64,000 bases of DNA from Gracilaria gracilis (GCA_030374805.1 JARGSG010000197.1:496001-560000); one strand, 5' to 3'; counted from the stretch's first letter, positions 21,001-32,465 are shown. Made by a program: numbers and translations. Notes: generated from the sequence alone by a model not told the origin.

Positions 21001-21580
21001 GTTATTGTACCATGGTGGGTGCACTTGCTCTGCTGTTGTGTTGCAGTAGATGTGAAAGTGGGTGTGGTTAGGGGGGTCATTCGGTGTGTTGGTTGTGTGA
21101 CGTGTGTCGGGTGTGCGCCACTGTCGAGCATAAACTTACCCGTGACTTCCGTGTCGGCCTCGGATGTTATATCCACTGGTGGTGGTGGAGGGGAAGTTTG
21201 GGGAACGTGGAAACCTGGTGGTGCCGGGAGCTGCTGCTGGTACTGCTGTTGGTACTGAGGTATGTATTGTGGGGGGTATTGTTGTGGCCAAGACATGGCG
21301 TAATTTGCTTGTGGGGGTTGGGTCCGGTTCTTTGGGTGGCGGCGATCTCGACATTCTGTGTCGGAATGTTGTGGTACTATGCCGAGAGAGATGTGAAATT
21401 GGCATGGTTTGCCTGTGAATACACGACGTTGGCGGGGTGCGTACTGATTTCGGTTGTAGTTTGAAGTGTTGGGTGTGGTTCCATAGTCCCCGGTGAAGCC
21501 TGAACGTGGCGGAGTGGTTGATGCGGATGCCATTGTTTGCGAATATCCATAGAGTTCTTTGAATTTTCGGATGAAGTCCT
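18009..21580 (-). pseudogene. Copia gag-pol, 3' portion (protease, integrase, RT, RNase H), with stops
   Basis: Continues the gag frame across the gypsy insertion, starting inside gag with a Gln/Pro/Tyr-rich segment. The protease motif FMLDSGAH follows. Integrase has the HHCC zinc site (HLKLNHANATK ... CSACHDAK) and core signatures DTCGPVKT, FRSDNAKEYTS and ENSIAERFNRT. Reverse transcriptase shows FDIKSAYLHEQ and ITIDDFLVLAS, where most relatives have YVDD. RNase H ends in SDADFANGKDRKSITG, LSTTEAE and a KYIDIRHHF tail. In-frame stops: TGA at 20814-20816, between protease and integrase, and TAA at 18339-18341, right after TTEAE where a Tyr codon is expected. The coding part ends at 18009. Confidence 0.88.
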
Positions 21581-22441
21581 TGTGGTGCAAAGCCCTCGAC
21601 GGGAACCAACAAGCCGCGTCGCGGACGAGCACCTCAGGGTGTTCAGGCCCTGCTCCCTGTGAAGGGCAGTCGAGCGGCAGAACCCTCCGATAGGGCCAAC
21701 ACGAGCCGGGTGTAAGTCCGGGTGGCCCCGATCTGGGCGTGCAGTCGGAGGTGGAGGGGTGAAGAATCAGCTTTAGAAACCGACACTGTCGGACGAACCA
21801 ATACGTATGGCAGTATCCAACCCAACGGAATGGGCAACGAGGGATCAACAAATGAGCCGCGCAGCGGAGCACTGACTCACGAGAGTGGGGCGGCAAGCCC
21901 AATACCAAAAGGGACAACCTGTATAACAGGGCGAAGCAGCAAGAGCCGTATGACGGAAGATGCACCAATGGTGACGGAAAAACAATAAAGAAATAGCCGT
22001 AACGACGGTCCAGAACTCCTCGATGGTAGAGGCGGTTGACAAGTCCGGATATGCGGCGACTTTCCCAAGAAGTGGGCTAGAGTCGGGCGCAAGCTGCGAC
22101 AAGTCAGAGCCAAAGTCCTCCTTGAGGTTTACTTCCGTACAGTGGCGGCAAGTGCCGCCACTTATATACGGCACTTGAAAATATCAAGTAAATATCTAAG
22201 TAACCGGCACTGCCGGCCATGACACTACACGTGGACTACCCGTGAGGGATTGCCACGGCGCACCCGACATCGGGCCATTGCAGACACACGTGTCTACAAT
22301 TACTACCCTTCCTAGGCGCACCCCATAATGGGCATAATAAACTAATAACTAGTCATATCTAGCGGTGGCGAGACCGGAAACGGATCAAACTCTTATGAAG
22401 AGCTGTAACGCGCATCCCCTGTAAAGGGCCATTGCACTACA
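21581..22441 (-). repeat. 3' LTR of the gypsy element
   Basis: 861 bp. TATATAAG box on the minus strand at 22161-22168, next to a perfect hairpin (AGTGGCGGCA AG TGCCGCCACT, 22141-22162) that lies between the TATA box and the expected start. Confidence 0.95.
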
Positions 22442-22454
22442 TCTCCCCCTTCTC
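22442..22454 (-). other. Polypurine tract of the gypsy element
   Basis: GAGAAGGGGGAGA on the minus strand, directly next to the 3' LTR, the expected position for plus-strand priming. Confidence 0.75.
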
Positions 22455-22493
22455 AGGTTGAGACACCGTTCAGACGGCCGTCCACGCTCCACC

Positions 22494-24320
22494 ATGGGAG
22501 TTCATAACCACGTCCCCCTCGACGGGGTTGCCGAGATAAGTTCGGAACCACGCACTCCACCGCCTGTTACACCATCTTCCTCAGCGCCCAACTCCCCAAC
22601 AATGTCGCACAACAACCCTCACCAACCTCCGAGTGCCCCTCCGTCTTCGACGGCACGCATGCAAGTCTCGAATCCGCCGTTCCGGTCCGTGCCTCTTCCG
22701 CAAGCGGCGGCAGTTTCGCAACCCGGGTCTTCCGGTCAAGGTCCTGCGCCTGCACAAGGTGCTGGTCCTGCCCCTGTGTGGGATTGGTTCAACATCGACT
22801 TGCCCGCTTCCGCGCTGGCTGGCCGGCTCTCGGTACTTTGCGCATCCGGGATCCTCACCGGCATAGTGCGATATTCGCCCAGGCACCCTGGTTTGACGCC
22901 GAAGCGCTCTCGGACACCGAGCTTATCGAATCCTACACCATCGATGGCAATCTCCCTGGCGGGCTTCCGGTAGACGTGACCCGTTCTTGGGACTGGCGCG
23001 CCCGCGTGGCGGTGAATCCGAGTTGCCTATTCGTAGGTCGGCACGAGTCGCGGCAGTTTGCTCGAAACGAGATGGCCCGTATCGGGTACGCGCGGCACTT
23101 CCGAGCTCCGAACGAGCATCCTGTGCCGGAACAGTACCGGTATGACGTTGCGCGATACCGAACATTCGGCGAAGTCGGCTACGGCGACTATCTTGCCAAC
23201 GCGTTGGACGAGATCGACCGATATTCGGATACCGTACAGCCTCACCAGGATTTGATACTGTGGGCTCGGCCCATTCTTCGCGCCGAGTTCCGGTATCTCC
23301 GCCGTCCAGCACGGTCAGCCTTCTTGGGAGGACTCCGCTTTGAGCGGAAGTGGCGCTCCCGTTTTGGGATTCTGGCGCCATACCAGTGTTCTGAAGTCGA
23401 ACGACTGGCTGGGCACGCCCGCCGAGGACGGTACATGCAACTTCCAGACTTCTGGCCGGCCGTCGAGGTCCCACGAGGGTGTTACGTGGAGCTCCCGCCC
23501 TGTATTACATACATCGGGTCGTACTTCATGAACAATCCGCCTCGCGGCCTTTGGAGTCTCCTAGCCACTGAATGGACTGTCCGCGTAGCGGCGTATCTCC
23601 TCGTCGAGGCGTACGACGCTTACCGTCTGTGGCATATTCCGGGTCTCATCCGGCAATCAATCCGTAACTTGGACCTTTCCGAAGTACTCGGCTCAGTGCG
23701 CAACGCTCGTGAAGCAACCCAACTGGTGGGCGTGATCGACCAGATTGACTGGGATGAAGTGCCTGCCAACCAGGTATCCGGTGGGGTCCGCCGGCCGAAC
23801 GACCGCTCTCCGGGACGTACTGTCAATGCCGGCGATTTCGTCTACTTTGACCCATGGGAATGGGAAGTAATCGGACCCGCCGAAGCGGCTGAGCGTCGCC
23901 GAGGGAGATCGGTATATCCCCGAGGGGCACCCGCGTGGGTTCATCTACGTCGATGGACGGCGACGATGACCCTGTAGAGGGAGGAAGCCCCATGGACGAG
24001 GGAAGCCCAGCGGGCACAGTGGAAGAACAACAGCCCGAAGCGACGGGAAGAGGGCGACATTGTCGAAAACGTCGACCCACCCGCTGAAGCGGCTCCTGAT
24101 CCAACAATCCCCTGGGGGGCAATCTGTGGCGACAACCGATGACGTCGGCGCTACCATAACGCCACGTGCGGTGGTTATTCGCGACTTCCTACGAGGTGTA
24201 GGTGTGGCCGTACCGGATACGGTGACCGACGAGTCGGATCTGCAAGCGATTGCAGCGCAACACTTCTCCGGCGCTCCCGGCGGTGGCAACACCCCAGGTG
24301 CTGGGCCATCTGGCGCTTAG
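22494..24320 (+). pseudogene. Antisense accessory gene in the gypsy element, frame-disrupted
   Basis: Lies between pol and the 3' LTR on the strand opposite to gag-pol. It starts at an ATG in a good context (ACCATGG, 22494) with a Pro/Ser/Gln-rich stretch, reaching APVWDWFNIDLPASALAGRL, then the protein-like frame shifts to one open to 23977 (e.g. WDWRARVAVNPSCLFVGRHE, RPILRAEFRYLRRPARSAFL, ITYIGSYFMNNPPRGLWSLL). Further downstream, plausible protein continues in other frames (DRYIPEGHPRGFIYVDG, then an acidic stretch, then VIRDFLRGVGVAVPD) and ends at a stop at 24320. About 600 residues if intact. No family recognised. Either several small indels have broken it or they are sequencing errors. 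Antisense genes in this place are known from some plant gypsy lineages. Confidence 0.55.
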
Positions 24321-24813
24321 GCCTCCCAAGGAGGGTGATCGTAACTTGAGATCGACCCCAGTAGCGAGGGGCAAAGCCCCGTAGTTGAAGTAAACTCCTC
24401 CGGCTTGTGCCGGCTTGGCTTTGAATTTTCTTCTGCTCTCCCCCTTCTCAGTGGGCAGTACCTCATGCGAGGCTGTTGCGAATGACCCCACGAGAGAGGG
24501 GGCTAAGCTTCCGCTGTGAGCGGCTGTAGCATCATAAACTTCATAGTCTTCCTTCCAGTATCCTGGCTCCTCTTCCTTCTTCTAGGCTTCGATCTTCTTC
24601 TTCTCCACTGTAGTGGCTTCCGCATTTCGCGGCGTATTTGCTCAACAAGAGCTGTCTGCTCAGAGCGACTTGGTCCGCCTGCGGCGGCTTAGTGATCTCA
24701 ACTTAACTTAGCTGCATCCGCTTGAAGCGGCATATCCTTGCGTAATGCAATACTGTCCGCATGAGGCGGTATATTCCGTCTGAGACGGCTGTGCTCAATT
24801 GAGACGTGGGCGG
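24321..24813. repeat. Non-coding spacer of the gypsy element with serial micro-hairpins
   Basis: No gene. Within ~280 bp there are at least six short palindromes: 24511-24523, 24605-24616, 24675-24687, 24718-24730, 24757-24769 and 24776-24788 (e.g. CCGCTTGAAGCGG, CCGTCTGAGACGG), each followed by C or GC/CT. The same type of element recurs across the retrotransposon. Confidence 0.7.
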
Positions 24814-27800
24814 TCAACCCACTTGGGCTTTGTCCAGCGTAGCCGGTATCGGTGTCCGTGTGCGACGGTGGTACTGCAAGACCTTCGAGCGAGGCAAATG
24901 CTCAATAGGCTCGTGCGTATCCTCTGAAGAGGCATAGCCGTACCAACGGACTCGATACAGTAGTTCCCCGTCAGGGGCGTAGCCGTGACTTACCAGACGG
25001 TCGATAACATATTCCTCATCGAGGACCTTCCGCTCTGTGTGCGGCTTGGTCGAGGAATCCTCTTTCGAGGCGTCATCGCTCCTGTTCCCGTCGTGGGCAT
25101 CGTCAAATGTAGGCGGCTTCCGTCCTGACGGCAACACATCCTGTTCACCAGGCAAAGGCGACGTTGACCATGGTGTTTTCCTGACTGTCAGGCTTCCAGT
25201 TTCCTGGTTCTTCTTCCCATGCTGCTGGGCTGTGAACGGACTTCGTTCTTTTCGCATGGCGAGCTTCCGGCGTTCCGGCATAATCTCCCGTTGCGACGGT
25301 GAACGGTCCGCAAAGCGGTGCGCCAGCGAGTGGTGCTGCAGCACGTGCCGTGGCGGCGGTTTGCCGCGCGCTGCGGTTGCTGAGCTGTGCGCCGTTGCAC
25401 GGCTGGCGTTTGCCGATTCAAATTCGGAATTTTTCGACGTTCCGTTTCTCGGCACTGTCAGCCTAGCAGGCGGCACTCGGCTTGCGACAGGCACGTGTCG
25501 TACGCGTGCGCTGTCATCCTCCACAGGAGGCGGTTCGCCCACGGAGCTTGACACTCTGAGTGGTGCGTGCGCGTCTGCAGTACTCGACTGTTTTCCACTT
25601 ACTGTGGCTTCACGGATTGCCGAAGCGGCGTTTGTTTCCGTACTTTTCCCGGCTTCATCCCTTGATGCTTCGCTAAAATCTCCCGAAGTCGGGTCTGCCG
25701 TAACAGTACGGTCTTCACTAACTAACTTCTCTCCTTCCGGACTTCCGGCCTTGCGATTCACCACGGTGGTGCTTTCCAACTCAGGCTTCCGTGGTAACGG
25801 CGCGTCGTTCTCTTCCGGTCTTCCGGCTTCGATCGTCACCGGAGCGGCGTCCTTCTCCGAAGGCCTCAGCGAATCTGTGCGACTCTTCCGGCTTTCCGGC
25901 AGCATGTCACGTACCATATCGGTTCTGTGCTCCCGTTCTCGGGCCTGCGAACGTAACTCCTCCTCTTGAGGCTTGCGCGGTACCTGCGCGTCGTCCTCTT
26001 TCTTCCGGATCTCCGGCTGCGTGTCACGCGTCCGCGTGCGACTGCGTGCGGCAGAGGCCTGCGAAGGCGACTCCGTTTCCGACGGCGACAACGGCAAGGA
26101 ACGATCTGCCGCCTCTCCCTCCTCAGTTGGAGCGTCGGGGGTGGTGGTCAGTATCCCCGGAGGGGCCAATATCCGCGTGTGCACATGAGCGGCAGTTGCG
26201 ACTGGTGCGTCTACTTCCGGCTTAGCTGGCAAATCAGCGAGACCGCGTTCCGGATGCGGCAACAAAGACAGTTGAGTGCGAGTTCCCGCTTCGGCGGCAG
26301 TTTCCGTCTCGACGGCTGTTTCCATTGTAGGTGCGGTAGTAGCCGACGATGGCGGTTGCGATTCCTGTGAAACAGGCTTTGGCGCAGGCGTTACGCGATC
26401 TCGCGAATAACGCTCGTGCGCACCCTTGACATCAAGGACTACCGTAGTGTCGGTCGTAGCAATTACCTTGTAAGGTCCATCCGCAATCGGCGAGAGCTTA
26501 TGCCGTTTCTCTTTCTCCGGATTATAGTACTCTTTCCTTAAAAAGGCATACTCCCCTTCCTTGATCTGCGGGGCGTTCTTACGCAGCCTTGCGTCGAAAT
26601 TCCGCTTGTAGGCGGCCTGTGCTTTCGCAATGTTCTGCCCAACTGTTGGGATAATCTTCTTTAGCCAGTCCTTCCAGGCGTCCCTGTGTAGACGGGGCGA
26701 GGGGAACTTATCCAACGTTGGCTGTGGCTCGATAGCCACCGAAGGTGGAACGCGTGATAGCACAAGCTCGAACGGCGAGATCTGCGTAGTACGATGAACC
26801 TGCGTGTTGTAGGCATATGTCACCGAATCGGTGTACTGATCCCATTCCGACGGATGCTCGGCAACAAACGTCCGCAATGCATTGAGCATAGTGCGGTTAA
26901 ATCGCTCAACCTGCCCATTACTCTGGGGATGATAGGTAGTCGTGAACCAGTTTTGTATCCGCAAGATGCGGCAGACGTCCTGAAAGAACTTAGCCGTAAA
27001 CTGCGGTCCATTATCCGATAGTAGGTCAATCGGCGGTCCGTAGACAAAAACCCAGTTAGTAACGAAAGCTTGGGCGACCGCACTGGCGGTAACCTTCTTT
27101 AAAGGCACAGTCCGCACCAGCTTCGAAAAGCGGTCGGTGATAACGAGCAAAAACCGGTTTCCCCGGCGGGTGCGAATGAACTCGCCGAGCAAGTCAATTG
27201 CCACGAACTCGAGTGGGGCCCTAGCAGGGAAGAGTACCAACTTCTTGGAATACTTCCGCAATTTGACGCGGTTCTTCGCACAGTCCGAACATCCACGGAC
27301 AGTGGCGTACGCGTCGAAAGCCATCGCTGGCCAGTAAAAGTCCTTCCGTAAGGTGTAGTACAACTTCCTGCCACCAGGGTGGGCTGACAACTTCGCATAA
27401 TGCGACAAATGCAGTACTCGTGACTGAAGAGTGTGCGGAACCACAATCTGTGGCCTGTTTCCGACAGTTCGGATTAGAAATCCTTGGTCGTTCTCGACGA
27501 AAGGCAACTGAGCTCCACCGTTTAAACGGCTGCGAATCTCCGTACAAAAACGGTCAGTGTGTTGCTCCCTGATGAGCTCTTCCGGAGTAATCGGTACAAA
27601 AGAGCCCGGTTCGGGTTGCGCGCCTGACACGGCTAACACAGCATCATAGATGTCCCATCCTTCCGATCCTTCATCGGCATCGTTCGAGCCATCTTCCGCG
27701 AGGAAGCACGGTATCTCCAGATCATCAACTGGCGCAGCTTCGGCCTCTGTCTCTAAGCGGGACAGTGCGTCAGCCTGAGTGTTCAGGAGTCCTTTCTTGT

Positions 27801-28129
27801 AGCGGATTTCAAAGTCGAATTCCGACAAGCGAAGTCTCCACCGCATCAAGCGGCCAGATGGCTCTGCAATAGAGAGTAGCCAGCGCAAGGCCGAATGATC
27901 GGTATGAACCACGAAGTGATTCCCCATAAGATAGGGCCGCAGTGTCTGTAATGCCCAGACGACTGCCAAGCACTCCTTCTCGGATACCGAGTAATTCCTC
28001 TCGTGAACGTTGAGGCTTCGTGACCAATAACCAATTGGCAATCGCTCGCCATCTTCGGTGGTCTGGAACAGTGCGCAACCAACCTGGTAGTCGCTAGCAT
28101 CCGTATCGACGGCGTACGGTAAACCAGCC
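24814..28129 (-). pseudogene. Gypsy pol part 2: RNase H, integrase, long linker, chromodomain
   Basis: Shifted +1 from part 1; no ATG at its start, so it needs the frame change. RNase H: AVDTDASDYQVG, SEKECLAVVWAL, FVVHTDHSALRWL and NTQADALSR. Integrase: zinc site with SAHPGGRKLYYTL and CSDCAKN, core residues at FVAIDLLGEF, LLSDNGPQF and NGQVERFNRT. After the GPYKVI-type SH3-like domain (KLSPIADGPYKVI) comes an unusually long low-complexity linker of about 450 residues rich in Glu, Pro, Arg, Ser and Thr. The C-terminus is a chromodomain (EEYVIDRLVSHGYAPDG, LYRVRWYGYASSEDTHEP), the mark of chromoviruses, which is thought to direct insertion to particular chromatin. Confidence 0.92.
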
Positions 28130-30178
28130 CTAGGCAGGGATAAAAACAGGTGGCGATGTCACCGCGTCAACCAGAGACGAAAAAGCCGCAGCTTTGCGGT
28201 CGTCGAACGCTTCCAGTTGTACTGGCTGTCCCTTGCGGAGAAGCTCGTTCAGAGGTGAAGCAATATCCGCAAAGTTCGGGATGAAGCGGCGATAGACGTT
28301 GCACAAGCCGAGAAAAGATCGGAGTTCAGTCTGCGTCCTCGGATGCTTAGCCTCTTTGAGGGATTTCACACGTACTTCGTCTATCGACAGCCGTCCTGGA
28401 CGGATGACATGGCCGAGATACCTGACGGTTTCGGTAAAGAACTCACACTTCTTGAGATTAAGCGTAATGCCTGCATCGCGTAGGACTCGCATCACATCCC
28501 GTACGTGGGCCAAGTGCTCATCCAGGTTGCTGGAGTAGACAATGATGTCATCCAGGTAAACCAGGCAAGTCTTCCACTTGAAGCGGGCTAGCAAGATATC
28601 CACAGCTCTCTGAAATGTGGCTGGCGCGTTCGTTAACCCAAAGGGCATCCGATTGAATCGGTACAATCCTTCATGGCAGACGAAGGCTGTCTTGTCACGA
28701 TCTTCAGCCCTCACGGGAACTTGCCAATAACCCCAATTCGCGTCTAGGGTTGTGAACACCTTCGCGTCGCCCAACGAGTCGATGCATTCATCCATTCGTG
28801 GGATAGGATATACATCCTTGACCGTTGCCGCGTTGAGCTTGCGGTAGTCGATGCAAAATCGCCAAGACCCATCAGCTTTGGGCGCGAGCACCACCGGCGA
28901 TGCCCATGGTGACTGAGCCGGCTCAATAACTCCAGCACGGAGCATCTTCTCAACTTGAGCTTTCTCCTCTTGCCGAGCTGTCGGTCCTGCCCTGTAAGGG
29001 TGCTGTGAGATGGGCCGAGTATTCGGTAGCAAATCAATCCGATGTTCGGTGATGCCAATCTTCCCAAGGGAGCCATCCCACATGGGCGTGAACTCTTCGA
29101 GCATATGCCGCAGTTTATCGCGGTGAGTCTCTGGGACGTGATCAAGGTCCAGAGACTCAAGCTCCTTTAAGGCATTCTTCTCATTCACACCTTGTGCTTC
29201 TCGTTCATCATCCGATAAAGTCGGCTTCGCGTTATCCGATTCCGACGGTTCAAACTTCCTATCCGAATTGGTCGGTTCGAGCTCTCTCCGTTCCGCCTCT
29301 CCCTCCTCAGCTTCGAGGATCCCGAGAACTTCGGCAGTAGAAACCTGAGTAGGCACTATAGCCGCAGGATGCGGAAGCAATGAACCAATAACTTGGCTTC
29401 GTACCAACCGTTGGTGATAACGGCTGAAGTTTGCAACCAACACCTGAAAAGGCTTCTCGGGCTCAACAAAAACAATCCCATTTGCCAGGGCAAGTTGATG
29501 CTTCTCCTGCAACGCAGGCAGCGGTTGTACCGTTTGTAGGCCACACTGTGGAGATGTCACAGTGACCCAGGACTGCGACTCAGGCGGGATGCAAATAGAC
29601 CGAGCCACTCGGAGCTTCGTGGACTTCCGTTCATCGGCGGTGGGCTCCTGCGCAGCAGGTAATGGAACTTGCTTCTTCAAAGCCCTTCTAAGGGGACGCC
29701 GAACGATCGGTACGCTCGTGCCGTCTTCCATTTCGACGGTTCTTGCCCGCGGTCGAATTGATTCGACGAAGCGGTCGCAGAAGTCACATCCCAATATAAC
29801 GGGCGCTGCTAACTGCTTGCAAACCAAGAAATCGAGCTTCACCACGTAGCGGCCGAGCCTGACGAGCAGGTCGATGACTCCCACTGTCGAAAGTGGCCTG
29901 TTGTTCGCATCCGCAATATCAACGAGCGGCGTGGCACGAATACGAGACCGCAGATGCGGCGGAATGAGCGATTGAACCAAAAAGTTTGGACCAGCGCCTG
30001 TATCCAGCACAGACAACTGCCGAACCATATATTGGTCGGATACACCAAGGTCGGCGTAAACTTTGTAGTTTCGTTTCGCCATGACCAGGACTCTATCCGG
30101 GAACCGGCTGTTCTTTGACCGTATCCACGGACGACGCAAGACACCAAGGTGCTCAGAGTCCACGTCTGTTGTGGCCAT
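28130..30178 (-). pseudogene. Gypsy pol part 1: protease and reverse transcriptase
   Basis: The frame is in the -1 phase relative to gag and stays open upstream past the gag stop, so expression by -1 frameshifting is likely; the first ATG is 30178. Protease motif LDTGAGPNFLV (~residue 57). Reverse transcriptase: WRFCIDYRKLNAATVKDVYP, TTLDANWGYWQVPV, NRMPFGLTNAPATFQ and YLDDIIVYS (the catalytic Asp pair). The thumb ends in LGHVI and RSFLGLCNVYRRFIPNF. The frame stops at a TAG (28130-28132) between RT and RNase H; the rest of pol continues at once in another frame, consistent with one inserted base in ATCCCTGCC just before the stop. Confidence 0.9.
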
Positions 30179-30279
30179 TTTCCTCGAAAGGATAGTGACC
30201 TGGGAGCGAGGCTTCTCAGCCCCAGGCGTACTTGACCCCGTCGCAGGGGACGCCTCTCCATTGCTGGAGGCTCCCGTGC

Positions 30280-32301
30280 TCAGTTTTTCTGAGCTTCGCC
30301 GCCAGTCTGCGGAGGTTGCGATTCCGCAGGAGCGGCTACGTTTCCACCATGAGGTGGCTCCGTTCCCTGTTTCTCAGACTGAGTTTCCGCCTTCGCACGA
30401 AGGTACGATTTGTTGGGAACACGTTCCCGTTCAGCGGGCGTCAACAACTCATACTGAGGTATGATTTTTGCCATATCCCGGATGGGCATTAGACAATTCG
30501 GAGCGATGTGTCCATGCCTGTAACAGGTGTGGCAAATAAGGTGCCGGGGACCCGGAGGTTCCGGATTCGGCTGTCGGCGCTCCTGTCGTGGAGGATAGGG
30601 ATCCCTCCAACCAGGACGTTGCGTACGATATCCGCCAGAATGCGGCACGTGCAATGCCGGGACTTGACGTCCGGCGTACAGAACGGCGTCTGCGTCAGCA
30701 GAAGACGGTTCCGTCGTCGACGGCAATTCCGATGTTGGCATAGAACCATCGTCCTGTAACAGGTGAACGTTGTCGTACCCATCCTGGGCTGGTCCTCGTG
30801 AATGAGGCAAAGAAGAGTCTCTGCCCTCCAAGTGAAGGAGTCGGCGCGTATGCGTCTTAGTGCCGACACGTGCTCGGAATGCATCTCCCTCAGCTTGGGC
30901 AAATTGTACGAGTTCCAGATAGGTAATCCGGCGTTTATCTTCCCGACGACGGGCGACGAGAGTCCGAATCGATCGGTCTAAGCCATCAACAAACATGGTG
31001 CATCGCTCGGCCGCAGAGTACACGTTACCACAGCGGTGAAAGGCCTTATTCAGGCGTGTGGAGTAAACAGTTTCCGACTCGTCGGCTTTCTGCTTCGTGT
31101 CTCGCAGCGCGAGTATAGCACCCTGTATCGCATTGCCTGTCGCGTAAGAGCGTAGGAGATATTGTACCGCTTCCGGCCAGCACGTAACTCCTCCTTCGGA
31201 GGCTCGAGACGACCCACGAACCGAATTGTATTGGTCTTCGGCTAACCCCGTTAGAAAATAGGGCAGCGCGATGTAGGCCTGTGCCTCGCTCATCCGAAGT
31301 ACTTCGGCTTCCGCTACGAAGCGGGCAAGAAAGTCCAAGACCAGAATTGGATCCTCCCCCGAGAACTTATGGGGCTTGAGTGTAAGCTCCATTTGGCGAA
31401 GATGATTTCGCACCTTGCCAGTTCCACGAGGAGTCCTCCGTGGCGTAGTGTCCTCTAGCCGATAAAATCGGTACGATAGTAGCTTCCGATACAGTAAGTT
31501 CGTCGGCTTCAGCTCCTTTAATCCAAGGTGTTTCCGTCCTTTCGTACGGCCTCGCGCAACGCCATATGTGGCTTCAGTAGCCCGAGAATGGGAAGCGCGA
31601 TGACGAGAGCGGTCGTTCTCGCTTGCCGACGAATCGGATGAAGAACCCCCTTGGTGGGCTTCCTCTTCAGAAGAGGAAGAAGAAGATGAGTCAGACTCCA
31701 CTTTGACCTTCTTCTTTCGAGCCGGGCGATCCCGGGAGCGGTGCGAATGCTGAGAATGCTCAGAAGCCGGAACTCCGGGCACAACTGCATCAGCAATGAT
31801 GGTTTGCTCGACCGTCTCCAGACGGGCCGCCAAGCGGTTTCAGCGTTCAGCAGCCTGCTCGTGCAGGGCAGCCGACACTTGTCGGTCTTCCATGATCTGG
31901 TTGACATCAGACCGTAGAACACGGACGTCGTCCGAAAAATCCCGAACATGGGCTTCATCAAGCCGTTGCCGGATCTTCGTTATCTCCTGACTCAGGCCAA
32001 CCTGCGAACTCTGCAGGATTCGCACGTGGGCCTCAACTTCTCGGAGGGTAAACTCGTCGGACTTGGACGACATAGCTTCGGCCGCGGTAGCGGATTGTGC
32101 CGCAGGCGCGGATTCAGCGGGTCCACGAGTGGTGATGGGGGGCTCCGTATCAGAACGGGCACCCCGGGAAGCCGGATTCCGGTCGTCATTGCCTGAGACA
32201 TCCAGGATATCCTTCGGCAACGGAGGCAAACTCTGCGAAAATCCGGATGCTCCGGGCACAGAAGCAGCCTTAGAGGGGCCACCCTTGCCACGGGACGACA
32301 T
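30280..32301 (-). pseudogene. Gypsy gag with an in-frame TGA
   Basis: The frame from ATG 32301 is interrupted by one TGA (31840-31842) inside a predicted coiled coil (EQAAER*NRLAARLE) and continues in the same frame to 30280. A CGA-to-TGA change at a CpG would explain it. The first ~150 residues are Ser/Pro-rich, then coiled coil. After an Arg/Ser-rich region (residues ~170-240) comes the gag core (QMELTLKPHKFSGEDP ... FLARFVAEAE). A CCHC knuckle CHTCYRHGHIAPNC lies near the C-terminus. It ends GEAQKN just before the pol frame, which is open past the gag stop in the -1 phase. Confidence 0.85.
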
Positions 32302-32440
32302 CGTTATCCGACACAGTCGGCCAATTCACAACCAGAGCGACTTCCGAAAACGGACAATAAAGGAAACGTTGAAACGGGCACTCCCAACGATTGGGCTCCA
32401 AACAACAGAGCCGAACTCCAACGAATGTTGGCAAACAAAG

Positions 32441-32462
32441 CCGATTCTAGGTCGGGAGACCA
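32441..32462 (-). other. Gypsy primer-binding site (tRNA-Tyr-like)
   Basis: Three bases from the LTR the minus strand starts TGGTCTCCCGACC. Its complement ends GGTCGGGAGACCA. This has exact tRNA 3' geometry: TTC-like T-loop remnant, 5-base T-stem strand, 7-base acceptor strand, discriminator A and CCA. G72 and A73 imply a C1-G72 tRNA, which in eukaryotes points to tRNA-Tyr. The tRNA itself was not seen. Confidence 0.6.
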
Positions 32463-32465
32463 GTT

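Noticed and set aside
21643..22174. Frames of 60-110 codons inside the gypsy LTR, same in both copies
   Set aside because: They are identical because the LTRs are; no coding motif, and they overlap the promoter.
25037..25969. 310-codon + frame opposite the integrase-chromodomain linker
   Set aside because: Mirror of the low-complexity linker; the minus frame continues on both sides into conserved domains.
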